A stretch of DNA of 64,000 bases. Origin: VAZQ01 sp963756715 (GTDB lineage: Bacteria > Pseudomonadota > Alphaproteobacteria > Rhizobiales > Xanthobacteraceae). A program made the position numbers and the translations under genes. The stretch is taken from the NCBI GenBank assembly GCA_963756715.1, contig CAVWOV010000021.1, positions 248,001 to 312,000 of the forward strand, given 5' to 3'. Positions 18,441-27,263 of this stretch are shown here, piece by piece (the stretch's first letter is position 1; each line of letters starts with the position of its first letter). A model generated the notes under the pieces. That model saw only the letters and a program-made list of their open reading frames with translations. It did no database searches and was not told the DNA's origin.

Positions 18441-19306
18441 CCACCGTCGACCAAGCCCATGGCGATCTGGCCAGCGCCGCGCGGGTGCAGGATCTCACCG
18501 ACGACAGGGCTCGTGCCGAGCGTGCGGCGGCCTCGCGCCGTCACCGCCGCCGGCTTCACAACTTCATGATCCGCATCGCCTCGCTCGCGATCGCGCTGGG
18601 GCTCTGGGAGATCGCCGCGCACAACGTCGATCCGGTGCTGTTCACATCGCCGTCGAAGGTCGCAGTCGCCGGCTACCACATGATCCTCAGCGGCGAGTTG
18701 TGGACCTACCTGTGGCCGAGCCTGGTCGTGCTCGCCATCGGATTCGCACTCGCGGTGACCTTCGGGATCGCGATCGGGCTGCTGCTTGCGCGCTTCTGGG
18801 TGCTCGATATCGCGCTCAACGTCTATATCACTTTTCTGTATTCGATCCCGTCGGTCGCGCTCGTTCCTCTTATCGTGCTGTGGGCCGGCTTCGAGATGAC
18901 CGCGAAGGTCATCATCCTGTTCCTGTTCGCGTTCTTCCCGATGGTGATCAACACCTACCAGGGCGTGAAAAGCGTCGACCCGAAGCTCCTGGAGGTCGGC
19001 CGCGCCTTCCGCTGCTCGGAGGGGCAGTTGTGGGCGAACATCGTGCTGCCGGCGTCGCTGCCGTTCATCGTCACCGGCTTGCGGCTTGCGCTCGGGCGCG
19101 GCCTGATCGGCATGGTGCTCGCCGACCTCTACACCGCGATCTCCGGCATCGGCTATCTGATCGTGCGCACGGCTTCGACCTATCAGGTCGACAAGATGTT
19201 CGTGCCGATCGTCACCTTGGGCCTGCTCGGCGTGACGCTGACCGCGCTGCTGCGGCTCGCCGAACGCTATGTCGCGCCCTGGACTGCGGCATCACAGGAC
19301 GATTAG
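18437..19306 (+). CDS. ABC transporter permease (SsuC/TauC type)
   Basis: A 289-residue inner-membrane permease starting at GTG 18437. A charged cytoplasmic N-terminus of about 45 residues is followed by six predicted helices and the EAA-like loop VGRAFRCSEGQLWANIVLPASLPFIVTGLRLALGRG. The sequence ITFLYSIPSVALVPLIVLW is characteristic of the family. It forms the channel of the importer encoded with the ATPase upstream and the binding protein downstream. Confidence 0.92.
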   Translation: MTTVDQAHGDLASAARVQDLTDDRARAERAAASRRHRRRLHNFMIRIASLAIALGLWEIAAHNVDPVLFTSPSKVAVAGYHMILSGELWTYLWPSLVVLAIGFALAVTFGIAIGLLLARFWVLDIALNVYITFLYSIPSVALVPLIVLWAGFEMTAKVIILFLFAFFPMVINTYQGVKSVDPKLLEVGRAFRCSEGQLWANIVLPASLPFIVTGLRLALGRGLIGMVLADLYTAISGIGYLIVRTASTYQVDKMFVPIVTLGLLGVTLTALLRLAERYVAPWTAASQDD

Positions 19307-19345
19307 TCAAAAAGCGCCACCTGAATAATCAAGGAGGGACACGTC

Positions 19346-20390
19346 ATGCCGGTAAGGTATCGATTGATCTGTCTGCTGCCGTTGCTTGCCGGCTCGCTGG
19401 TGACGACGAGTTCTCACCGCCGCTTCCGCGCAGGCGCCCGCCTGCCCCACCATGCGCAAGATCAATGTCGGCGTTTCGGTCGCGCCGCCCAACGTCGTGC
19501 ACACTTCGCCGTACGTGGCGAAGGCACTCGGCTTTTTCGCCAAGCGCTGCATTGACGCCAACATCATCCAGTTCGAGGGCGGACAGTCCGCGACCGCCAA
19601 TGCCGCGGCGGTGCAAGGCACGGCGATCATCAGCGTGAGCGACGTCGCCGTCGGCCGCGGCCTGAAGGTGCAGCAGTTCTGGGGTTTGGCGCCGCGCATG
19701 CCGCAGGCCTACATGGTGTCGCCCGGCATCAAGACGGCCGCCGACCTGAAGGGCAAGCGGCTGTCCGCGACCGGCGGCGGCGTCGGCGGCTTCAACTGGC
19801 GCATGGGCCGCGAGGTGCTCAAGACCGCCGGCCTCTCGGTCGACGATGCACAATTCATTCCGTCCGCCACAGCCGGCCGGCTGCCCGGCCTGATCGCCGG
19901 GCAGGTCGATGGCGTCGCGCTACATCCCGAAGACGTCTATCTCGCCAAAAAAGCAAAACCGTCGCTCAATCTACTGGTTCAGCTTGCCGATCTTATGCCC
20001 AACTACATGTTCAACGCCTACGGCGCTTCGACCGACTGGATCGCACGTGACCGGGCACTCCTGCGCGACACCGCCGCGGCGATGATTGAAGCCAACCGCA
20101 CCATGTACCGCGACAAGGCCAAGGTCGTGCCGATCATCGAGAAGGCGACCAACAAGCCGAAGGACGCGGTCGAGTATTCCATCGACGTGCTGACCAAGAA
20201 CTGCGTCTGGTCGGTCAATGGCGGGCTCAATCCGGAGCGGACCGCGTGGTCGATCGACAACAGTGCCAGCAATGGCGACATCGAAAAGGACAAGAAGCCG
20301 ACGCCCGAGCGGGTCGCCAACTTCGCGCTCGCCAAGGAGGCTGTCGAGGCCGCCGGTGGTCCGGTCACGATCGGCAATTGCAAGGACTGA
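19346..20390 (+). CDS. ABC transporter substrate-binding protein (SsuA/NMT1 type), frameshifted within the signal peptide
   Basis: A periplasmic binding protein of about 347 residues. ATG 19346 begins a signal peptide (MPVRYRLICLLPLLAGSL) in one frame, and the cleavage region (LTAASAQAPACP) and mature protein (MRKINVGVSVAPPNVVHTSP...) are in the next. One extra T in the TT at 19411-19412 explains the break. The mature part has TAADLKGKRLSATGGGVGGF and LIAGQVDGVALHPED, typical of SsuA/THI5-like proteins. The ligand is unknown. The M24-fold enzyme 160 bases downstream may process it. Confidence 0.87.
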
Positions 20391-20446
20391 ACTCGCTGTC
20401 GCGGGCGCTGATCTGCGAGGTGACGCTAAGTGCTCTCCGCCGATTC

Positions 20447-20509
20447 GTCCCCGCGAAAGCGGGGACCCAGATCGATCAATGAAGTCTGGATTCCCGCTTG
20501 CGCGGGAAT
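20447..20509. repeat. Pair of intergenic palindromes, GTCCCCGCGAAAGCGGGGAC type
   Basis: A perfect palindromic hairpin (20447-20466) and a second, ATTCCCGC...GCGGGAAT (20490-20509), are separated by 23 bases. This arrangement is typical of dispersed palindromes in Hyphomicrobiales. It lies between the binding-protein gene and the M24 gene and may form an mRNA hairpin that separates their expression. Confidence 0.75.
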
Positions 20510-20552
20510 GAACGGAAGATGTGGCTTACTTGATCGAACAAGGTCCCAAAAG

Positions 20553-21860
20553 ATGAACATCCAGACCCCGCTGCCCAAGAGCCATCAGCCCTGGGAACAG
20601 GTGCGCGGCAAGCTCGACCACAACATGCCGTTCTCCAATATGTACGACACGCCGTATTACCGCGATGCGGTCTACGACCACTACTCCAAGGCGGAGTACG
20701 CTCGCAGATATGCTTCGCTTCGAGACAAGATGCGCGAGCACAAGCTCGACGCCGTGATCGTACCGGGCGGGCCGAGCCACTGGAGCTTCGGCGGCGGCAT
20801 GCAATGGCTGACCGGCCACTGGGAGTGGCACGCCATTGCCTCTTACGTCGTGGTGCCGCTCGACGGCGAGCCGACGCTGGTGTTCTCGATGGGCGGGACG
20901 CATTGCGAGGCGGCGCGCCGCGAATGCGCCAACGCGCTCACCGACGTGCGCCATAGCCGCAGCGGCAAGTATGCCGAGGTGATGGTCGAGCGGCTCAAGG
21001 AACTGAAGCTCGAGCGCGGCCGCATCGGGCTCATCGAGGTCGATCCGCGCCACAACGACTACCTGCCCGTCAACCAGTACAACGTGCTGCGCCAGTCGAT
21101 GCCGGACGCCGAGATCGTATTCACCAAGGGATTCATGCACGAGCTCGTGGTGATCCACAGCGAGGAGGAACTACGCTGCGTGCGCAAGGCCGGCGTGCTC
21201 TGCCAGCGCGCCATGGAGGCGATGATTGCCCGCGCGAAGCCCGGTATTCCCGAATACGAGCTGCGCGCGGCAGCAGGCGCAGCCATCATGGACGGCGGTG
21301 GCGATATCGATTTCCTCATCATCGGCACCACCCCGATGGCCAATCCGGCGATGGTGTTCGGCAATCCACGGCCGTCGCATCGCAAGCTGATGAAGGGCGA
21401 CATCATCAACATGGAGCTTGCCGCCGGCTACAACGGCATGTCGGCGCAGATCGGCTCGCCAATCACGCTGGGCGAGCCGACCGAGATGGTGCGCCGGTTC
21501 TGGGAGGACATCACGCTGCCCGGCTACAACAAGATCGTCGCCGAAATCAAACCCGGCAACGCCACCGACAACATGCGACTCGCCAGCCAGTTCTTCCGCG
21601 AGAAGGGTGTGCAGTCGCGGCCGACCCAGGTGCACGGCATCGATATCGTCACCGACAAGCCGCATGTGTTCTACGAGCGCACCGAGGCCGACGAGACCGA
21701 CAAGATCCTCAAGCCCGGCATGATCATCATGGCGGAGCCGAACCCGATCACCGCCGACGGCCTGTTCGGAATCTTCCTCGGCCACACCTTGATCGTCACC
21801 AAGGACGGCCACGAATGCGTTGACTCGTTCCCGATGGAGATCGCCGTCGCGCCCTGTTGA
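20553..21860 (+). CDS. M24-fold protein (Xaa-Pro peptidase/creatinase family) lacking most metal ligands
   Basis: A 435-residue pita-bread-fold protein. It has an N-terminal creatinase-N domain (about 30-190) and an M24 domain (about 200-430) with RCVRKAGVLCQRAMEAM and KPGIPEYELRAAAG. Active metallopeptidases of this fold use Asp, Asp, His, Glu, Glu. Here the corresponding positions read Glu288, Gln299, His361, Glu395 and Gly410, so three of five ligands are changed. Creatinase is a metal-free member, which makes a non-peptidase amidinohydrolase-like reaction possible. AAGG lies about 9 bases before ATG 20553. The gene follows an SsuABC-type importer, so its substrate may be the imported compound. 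Confidence 0.8.
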   Translation: MNIQTPLPKSHQPWEQVRGKLDHNMPFSNMYDTPYYRDAVYDHYSKAEYARRYASLRDKMREHKLDAVIVPGGPSHWSFGGGMQWLTGHWEWHAIASYVVVPLDGEPTLVFSMGGTHCEAARRECANALTDVRHSRSGKYAEVMVERLKELKLERGRIGLIEVDPRHNDYLPVNQYNVLRQSMPDAEIVFTKGFMHELVVIHSEEELRCVRKAGVLCQRAMEAMIARAKPGIPEYELRAAAGAAIMDGGGDIDFLIIGTTPMANPAMVFGNPRPSHRKLMKGDIINMELAAGYNGMSAQIGSPITLGEPTEMVRRFWEDITLPGYNKIVAEIKPGNATDNMRLASQFFREKGVQSRPTQVHGIDIVTDKPHVFYERTEADETDKILKPGMIIMAEPNPITADGLFGIFLGHTLIVTKDGHECVDSFPMEIAVAPC

Positions 21861-22410
21861 GCTTGAACGCCCCAGAGTCGTTTCGGGGCTGGCGAATTCC
21901 ACGACCCCAAATGATCGGGCGCTCCGGATAGACCGCCAACGCCGGGCTGCGGTGCAAAATTGCCGGTGCGGCCAGCCGCGAGGATTGCCGGCAGCCTCTT
22001 GATCGCGCATTGCGCGAAGGCCGCTCATGAAATTGGATCGGCGGCTCAGCTCTAAGGCTGCGAGAATTCGGCCAGGTTCAACTTCGGGAATTTGCGATTC
22101 TGGGGATTCGCCGAACTTCAGGCCGTTCGCACTCCTTAGCGGACTTATAAAGGAACGCGTGGAATTTCTGCTTTGCGCCCCGCAGCGGGCCAATTGCTGC
22201 CATTTTATCACGGTCAATCTTTTTCCTTAATCGGACCTACAGTGAGCATCGGCCGATCGGGGGATTGGCATTCGGGGTTGGGGAACATCACGCACCGGAA
22301 TTGGTTGGCTTAAGTTTTGCGAGCGCGCCAGCGCCTCTGCCGCAACGGCAGAACAGTGCGCCGCAATAAGCAACTTGTGCCGGGAGCGAGACCTGCGGGG
22401 GAACGGCACT
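21861..22410. other. Intergenic region without a convincing gene
   Basis: About 550 bases, less GC-rich toward the right. A weak GCCCC/GGGGC hairpin just after the M24 stop (about 21871-21890) may help terminate transcription. A 67-codon frame at 22027-22230 has no Shine-Dalgarno sequence and no protein-like features. The promoter of the M15-like gene presumably lies in the last 150 bases, but I could not fix -35/-10 boxes. Confidence 0.5.
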
Positions 22411-23622
22411 TTGACTTTAACAGCCACGATTCGCGATGCTGATTCACGACCCCAGGCCGGAGCGCAAACCGGCGCGGTCTATCTTCCCACCCGGATTCAT
22501 CCTGTCGTCGTCGCGGTTAACACCGCCCTAAGTTACAGCAAGCCGTTCTGGCTTGGCGCCAGCACGGTCACAGCGGCCATGATCGTTTTCGGCACTGTCA
22601 ACTACGGCGCCAAGCCACGGCCGCAGCCGGCCTTGCAGCAGCATGCGTCGTTGGCGCCGGTGTTCAGCACCGCCAAGGAAACCGTGAAGGAAACCGTGAT
22701 CTATCGCGCGCCCGATCGGCGCCAGAGCTTCCAGGACCGCTGGGAGCAGGCCCGGGTGCTTTTCTCCGAAGCCGAGACCGACGCCACCGACGATGAGCGG
22801 CTGGACCAGACCGGCAGCGTGCAGACAGGTAGCGTGCAGACGGTGCGCGCCAAGAATCCGATGGTGCAGGTCGCCTCGGCGGAGGACAAGATCGGCGCGC
22901 TGGCATTTGCGCCACCCACGACTCCGGCCACCTTCTCGCTCGCATCGGCGACTTCGGAGCCGGTTAGCCTCGGCACCAAGAGCGAGCCAGTCGGCCTTGC
23001 CACGACGGGAAGCCTGCACGAGGCAGCGACCGGTCCGGAAGCCAAGGCCTTGTCCGGCCTGGACGAGGTCGAGCGGTATCTGTGGGAAGTCTACCAACGC
23101 GCACCGGTCAAGAAGGATGGTTCCGGCGACTTCACCTGGAAGGACCCGGTCGCCGCGAAGCGCTTCGGAAAATCGATGCCCGCCTATGTGATCGGCGGCA
23201 TGGACCCGGATTTCAAGGAGCAGCTCTATCACGCCGGCAAGGCGATGGATGCGGCAGGCGTGCAATGGGCGATTCTGAGCGCGTTCCGCGACGACTACCG
23301 CCAAAGCCTTGCGTCCGGTTTCAAGGCCAGCGCGCGTAACTCCCTGCACGGCGGCAGCGCACGGGTCGGCGGTTACGGCCACGGCCGCGCCGTCGATGTC
23401 ACCAGCACCGATGGCAATCCGGGGCCGGTCTGGAAATGGCTCGATGCGCACGGTGGGAAATACGGACTTCACCGTCCGATGCCCGGCAACGATCCAGCCC
23501 ATGTCCAATCGCGCGGTGATTGGCGCAAGCTTGCCCAAGCCCTGCGGGCGAGCCGTACGCAGATTGCCCAAGCCCGTACCGCCAAGTCCAAGGCAAAAGT
23601 CGCCACCGCCGCAGCGCGCTGA
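22411..23622 (+). CDS. Membrane-anchored M15-like peptidase (D-Ala-D-Ala carboxypeptidase-like C-terminal domain)
   Basis: About 403 residues. The N-terminal part has one membrane helix near residue 50 (FWLGASTVTAAMIVFGTVNY) and a low-complexity linker with a TGSVQ duplication. The C-terminal 190 residues look like an M15-type zinc peptidase: AILSAFRDDYRQSLASG, SLHGGSARVGGYGHGRAVDV (a stretched SxH...GxAxD motif) and a final His in DPAHVQ. A peptidoglycan-processing role at the periplasmic face is likely. The start is uncertain: TTG 22411 has GGGGGA about 7 bases upstream, and TTG 22375 is also open. Confidence 0.65.
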   Translation: MTLTATIRDADSRPQAGAQTGAVYLPTRIHPVVVAVNTALSYSKPFWLGASTVTAAMIVFGTVNYGAKPRPQPALQQHASLAPVFSTAKETVKETVIYRAPDRRQSFQDRWEQARVLFSEAETDATDDERLDQTGSVQTGSVQTVRAKNPMVQVASAEDKIGALAFAPPTTPATFSLASATSEPVSLGTKSEPVGLATTGSLHEAATGPEAKALSGLDEVERYLWEVYQRAPVKKDGSGDFTWKDPVAAKRFGKSMPAYVIGGMDPDFKEQLYHAGKAMDAAGVQWAILSAFRDDYRQSLASGFKASARNSLHGGSARVGGYGHGRAVDVTSTDGNPGPVWKWLDAHGGKYGLHRPMPGNDPAHVQSRGDWRKLAQALRASRTQIAQARTAKSKAKVATAAAR

Positions 23623-23758
23623 GCCAGCGCCGCGCGCGTTGTGTTGCCCGCACCAGTCGGCTGCGGGGGTCGTGGGCCTAGCCTCAAACGTTGATTCATG
23701 CTCTGAAACGGCGAACTCGCCATCCGGCGGGCAGGTTCAACCCTGAATAGGTTCGCAC

Positions 23759-24838
23759 GTGCTCACTGAAACCGACCCAACCCGGCGTATTTCGGGTCCA
23801 GCGATCAAAGCCTTCCTCATCGACGCTTTTCTCGCCTGCGGGCTTCCCGAGGCCGAAGCCGTGACCGTCGCGAGCGCGATGCTCGAGGCCGACCTGACGG
23901 GCTCGGATGCGCATGGGGTTTTCCGGCTCGCCAACTACGTCCGCCAGCTCAAGCGCGGCGTGATGAATCCCAAGCCGAAGATCACGGTGCTGGAACGATC
24001 CCCCGCAACCGCTCTCATCGATGGCGACCAAGGCCTTGGCCACGTCGTCATGACCTATGCGGCCGATCTCGCGGTCGAGCTTGCGCGCGATTCGGGCGTC
24101 GGCTGGGTCGGCGCGCGGCGATCGAATCACGCCGGCGCAGGCGCGATCTACGCGGTGATTCCGGTCGAGCACGGCATGGTCGGCATCTACGGCGCGGCAT
24201 CGAGCGTGAACCACATGGCGCCGTGGGGCGGAGCGGAACCCTTGCTCGGTACCAATCCGATCGCGGTTGCGATTCCCGCCGGCAAGGAGGCGCCGGTGGT
24301 GTTCGACATCGCCACGTCAGTGGCTTCGAACGGCGCCATCCGCACCCACGAACTTGAGAAACGGCCGATGCCGGAAGGCTGGGTGCAGAGCCGCAAGGAC
24401 GGCTCCCCGATCACCGACCCGAGCCGCATCACCGAGGGCACCTATGTGCCGGTCGGCGGCTACAAAGGCTCAGGTCTCTCGATCATCATCGGAATGCTCG
24501 CGGGCCCGCTCAACCGGGCGAACTTCGGGCACAGCGTCAACGACTTCGCTGCACCCCCGGCAAGCGAACTCAATGTCGGGCAGTTTGTGGTTGCGCTCGA
24601 CGTTTCGCGCTTCCTGCCGCTCGACGTGTTCAAGGCCGAGATCGACCGGCACATCCACGACCTCGCGTCGTCGCGGCCGCTGCCGGGCGTCGACCAGGTT
24701 CGCGTGCCGGGACAGGGGCGCGTTGCACGCCGGATCGAGCGGGAGCAAAATGGCGTGCCGCTCTCCACGACGCTGCTTAAGCAGGTCGACGAGGTGGCGA
24801 AGTCGCTCGGCGTCACGCCGCTCAGCGCGCGGTCATGA
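23759..24838 (+). CDS. Ldh2/malate-L-lactate dehydrogenase family oxidoreductase
   Basis: A 359-residue NAD(P)-dependent 2-hydroxyacid oxidoreductase of the Ldh2/YlbC/MdH family, with no Rossmann motif, as expected for this fold. Conserved features are ADLTGSDAHGVFRL, DGDQGLGHV, the active-site VGARRSNHAGAGAIYA, APWGGAEPLLGTNPIA, VVFDIATSVASNGAI and GGYKGSGLSIIIGMLAG. It reduces oxo-acids such as oxaloacetate, pyruvate or ureidoglycolate-like substrates, and the exact one is unknown. It starts at GTG 23759, with AGG 7 bases upstream. The stop overlaps the next gene (ATGA, 24835). Confidence 0.9.
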   Translation: MLTETDPTRRISGPAIKAFLIDAFLACGLPEAEAVTVASAMLEADLTGSDAHGVFRLANYVRQLKRGVMNPKPKITVLERSPATALIDGDQGLGHVVMTYAADLAVELARDSGVGWVGARRSNHAGAGAIYAVIPVEHGMVGIYGAASSVNHMAPWGGAEPLLGTNPIAVAIPAGKEAPVVFDIATSVASNGAIRTHELEKRPMPEGWVQSRKDGSPITDPSRITEGTYVPVGGYKGSGLSIIIGMLAGPLNRANFGHSVNDFAAPPASELNVGQFVVALDVSRFLPLDVFKAEIDRHIHDLASSRPLPGVDQVRVPGQGRVARRIEREQNGVPLSTTLLKQVDEVAKSLGVTPLSARS

Positions 24839-25371
24839 CCGCCGCCGCAGAATCGTCGCCGTCCGGCTCGCCGTTCTGGCGCTTCTCGCTTAAATTCTAC
24901 CGCCAGCCTAACGTTGCGGATGCCTGCATCGCGCTGCAGGAAGAAGCGGGCGTCGACGTCAATCTGCTGCTGTTTCTGCTGTGGCAGGCGGCGCAGAAGC
25001 GTGCCCTCTCAACCGCAGACGTCTCGGACCTGGAGCAGCGTATCGGCCCCTGGCGAAACATGACAGTCGTACCGTTGCGCAATGTGCGCCGGGCGTTGAA
25101 ATCGCCGCCCGCACTGATCGAGAGCAGCACAGCCGAAGCCTTCCGCGGCAGGATCAAGGCGGTCGAACTCGAAGCCGAACGCCTGCAGCAGGAAGCCATG
25201 TACGACCTGGCGCGCACGTCGTCGTTGGGCGTTGGTACCGCGTCGGCGGAGCAGGCCGCGCGCAGCAATGTCGCGGCATACGAGGCGATTTGCGCAGTGC
25301 CTTTACCCAAGTCCGCGACCGAAACCTTGTTCGCCGCTTTTGCAAGGGTCGACCACAAACCGGAGGAATAA
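24835..25371 (+). CDS. TIGR02444 family protein
   Basis: A 178-residue helical protein of a conserved proteobacterial family without established function. The hallmark is FWRFSLKFYRQPNVADACIALQEEAGVDVNLLLFLLW, followed by IGPWRNMTVVPLRNVRRALK and a helical C-terminus with no enzyme-like motifs. It is cytoplasmic, with no signal or membrane segment. It overlaps the Ldh2-type gene by four bases and lies two bases before the CMD-family gene, so the three form an operon, although nothing in the sequence says they act together. Confidence 0.85.
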   Translation: MTAAAESSPSGSPFWRFSLKFYRQPNVADACIALQEEAGVDVNLLLFLLWQAAQKRALSTADVSDLEQRIGPWRNMTVVPLRNVRRALKSPPALIESSTAEAFRGRIKAVELEAERLQQEAMYDLARTSSLGVGTASAEQAARSNVAAYEAICAVPLPKSATETLFAAFARVDHKPEE

Positions 25372-25373
25372 CC

Positions 25374-25754
25374 ATGGACAAGGACGTCTACGACAAAGGG
25401 CTCGCGATGCGCCGCAAGGTGCTGGGCGAGGAATACGTCGACCGCGCGCTCAAGAACGTCGATGACTTCAACCGGGATTTTCAGCGCATCGTCACGCAGT
25501 ATTGCTGGGGCGAGGCCTGGGGCGACAGCACGCTGACGCCGCGTGAGCGCTCGATTCTCAACCTCGGCATGATCGCGGCGCTCGGCAAGATGGAGGAATT
25601 CCAAACTCATGTCCGCGGCGCGCTGACCAATGGGATGAGTCCCAAGGAGATCGCCGCGGTGCTGACCCAGATCGCGGTCTATTGCGGCATCCCGGTCGGC
25701 GTCGATTGCTTCCGGGCAGCCAAACCGATCGTCAGCGAGCAAAAGCGCGGGTAA
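25374..25754 (+). CDS. Carboxymuconolactone decarboxylase (PcaC/AhpD-like) family protein
   Basis: A 126-residue CMD-family protein: MRRKVLGEEYVDRALKN, the helix DFNRDFQRIVTQYCWGEAWG, TLTPRERSILNLGMIAALG and GMSPKEIAAVLTQIAVYCGIPVG. It matches the length and pattern of 4-carboxymuconolactone decarboxylase (protocatechuate branch of the beta-ketoadipate pathway). The usual pcaBDGH neighbours are missing, so a related function is equally possible. The AhpD-type CxxC is absent. A strong GGAGG lies 6 bases before ATG 25374. Confidence 0.85.
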   Translation: MDKDVYDKGLAMRRKVLGEEYVDRALKNVDDFNRDFQRIVTQYCWGEAWGDSTLTPRERSILNLGMIAALGKMEEFQTHVRGALTNGMSPKEIAAVLTQIAVYCGIPVGVDCFRAAKPIVSEQKRG

Positions 25755-25981
25755 CAACCGGCTACGTTGGCCTTTCGTCGCGCGCCACGCTGGCGGCCGA
25801 GCCGCGTCTATTCCCGCCTGGGAAACGAAATAGCCGGCTGCACAACCGGCCGGATGCCTGCGGCTCAACTGCCGTATTATCAATATGTTAGTTACATTTT
25901 CTCGTTAATTCTCGGCGCTTGGTCTTGAATGTGCCTTGTTCCTGGGAGAAGCCATGTCCCGATTGGGGACTTGGCGCTGCC

Positions 25982-27229
25982 ATGAGTTGGCGCGGCCATG
26001 ACGAAGGGGGATTGGCGTTGCGAGCATCTTCCACTATCGCGATTTTTGTCATTGGCCTCGCCGGTTCGGCTGGCCCGGCTCTGGCGCAATATTATCCAGC
26101 GCCGCAACCGGGATATCAGCCGGCCTATCGCCATGCGCCGACCGTCGTCGCCGAGGATGACGACATCCCGCCGTATGATGCGCCCTCGACGCGGCGCAAT
26201 GCGCCACCCGGGGTCTATGCCGCGCCCGGCGTATACCAGGCGCCAGATCCGCGTTATGGCCGCCCTGTCCCACCGGCCGGCGTTCAAGCTCAAGAGTTGC
26301 CGCCCAACACGCGCTATGGTCGCGCGGCTCCGATGCCGCCCGAAGCGGACGGCTACGTTCCGGCGCCGCCCCCCGGATACATTTCGCCGCCGCCTGCCTA
26401 CGAGCAAGCTCAGCCGCAGCAACCTGGACCGGGATATGCCCGGCCCGCTCCGGAGCCGTACTACCCGGCCGCCGCATCGTCCGTCCCCGCCATGCTGCCA
26501 GCCACACAGATGCCGGTCGAGCAGCAGGATGCCGTGCGGCCGCCGTTGCCGCTTTCGCCCGGACAGATCGCTCCAATGCGAGAGGCGACAGGCACCGTGC
26601 AACCCGGCCCGCGCACGATGGTCGCGTCACTGCCGCCGGAAGATCAGCCGGAAACCGGTCCGCGTAAAGAATTGCCGCCGCAGTTCCGCCGCACCCTGGT
26701 CAGCTACCAGACCAAGCATCCGGCGGGTACGATCGTCATCGATACCGCGAGCACCTACCTTTATCTCGTGATGGGGAACGGCAAGGCCCTGCGCTACGGA
26801 GTCGGCGTTGGCCGTGACGGCTTCCGCTGGTCGGGCGTCCAAAAGGTCACCCGCATGGCCGAGTGGCCCGACTGGCATCCGCCGGAAGAGATGATCGAGC
26901 GCCAGCCCTACCTGCCGCGCTTCATGGCGGGCGGCGACGGCAATCCGCTCGGCGCTCGGGCGCTCTATCTCGGGAATACCGTCTATCGCATCCACGGCAC
27001 GAACCAGCCGTCGACCATTGGCACATTCGTGTCGTCGGGTTGCATCCGGCTGACCAACGAAGACGTCGAAGACCTCTACACCCGCGTCAAGGTCGGCACG
27101 CGTGTCGTGGTCCTGCCGGGCGGGAAGCTGCCAGCCATAGCTGCAACCCAGCCGCCGGCTACTGCATCGGCCATGCCGCCGGCCGGTTCGCGGACTGCGC
27201 CGCTGCCGCCGCCGATCTCGGTGCGCTGA
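25982..27229 (+). CDS. L,D-transpeptidase (ErfK/YbiS/YcfS/YnhG family)
   Basis: A 415-residue exported protein. A signal segment (STIAIFVIGLAGSAGPALAQ) is followed by about 200 residues rich in Pro, Tyr and Gln, then the YkuD domain (residues about 250-390). The active site reads YRIHGTNQPSTIG and then SSGCIRLTNEDVEDLY, with catalytic Cys. It cross-links peptidoglycan peptides (3-3) or attaches proteins in the periplasm. Hyphomicrobiales encode many such paralogues. ATG 25982 is chosen because it gives a normal signal peptide. The frame is open from 25919 and no strong Shine-Dalgarno sequence is visible. Confidence 0.9.
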   Translation: MSWRGHDEGGLALRASSTIAIFVIGLAGSAGPALAQYYPAPQPGYQPAYRHAPTVVAEDDDIPPYDAPSTRRNAPPGVYAAPGVYQAPDPRYGRPVPPAGVQAQELPPNTRYGRAAPMPPEADGYVPAPPPGYISPPPAYEQAQPQQPGPGYARPAPEPYYPAAASSVPAMLPATQMPVEQQDAVRPPLPLSPGQIAPMREATGTVQPGPRTMVASLPPEDQPETGPRKELPPQFRRTLVSYQTKHPAGTIVIDTASTYLYLVMGNGKALRYGVGVGRDGFRWSGVQKVTRMAEWPDWHPPEEMIERQPYLPRFMAGGDGNPLGARALYLGNTVYRIHGTNQPSTIGTFVSSGCIRLTNEDVEDLYTRVKVGTRVVVLPGGKLPAIAATQPPATASAMPPAGSRTAPLPPPISVR

Positions 27230-27263
27230 CCGGACGCTGATCCCCTGTTCGAATAACTGCCGA

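Noticed and set aside
25374..25754. pcaC of a complete protocatechuate pathway
   Set aside because: No pcaB, pcaD, pcaG or pcaH nearby, and CMD-family proteins have many roles.
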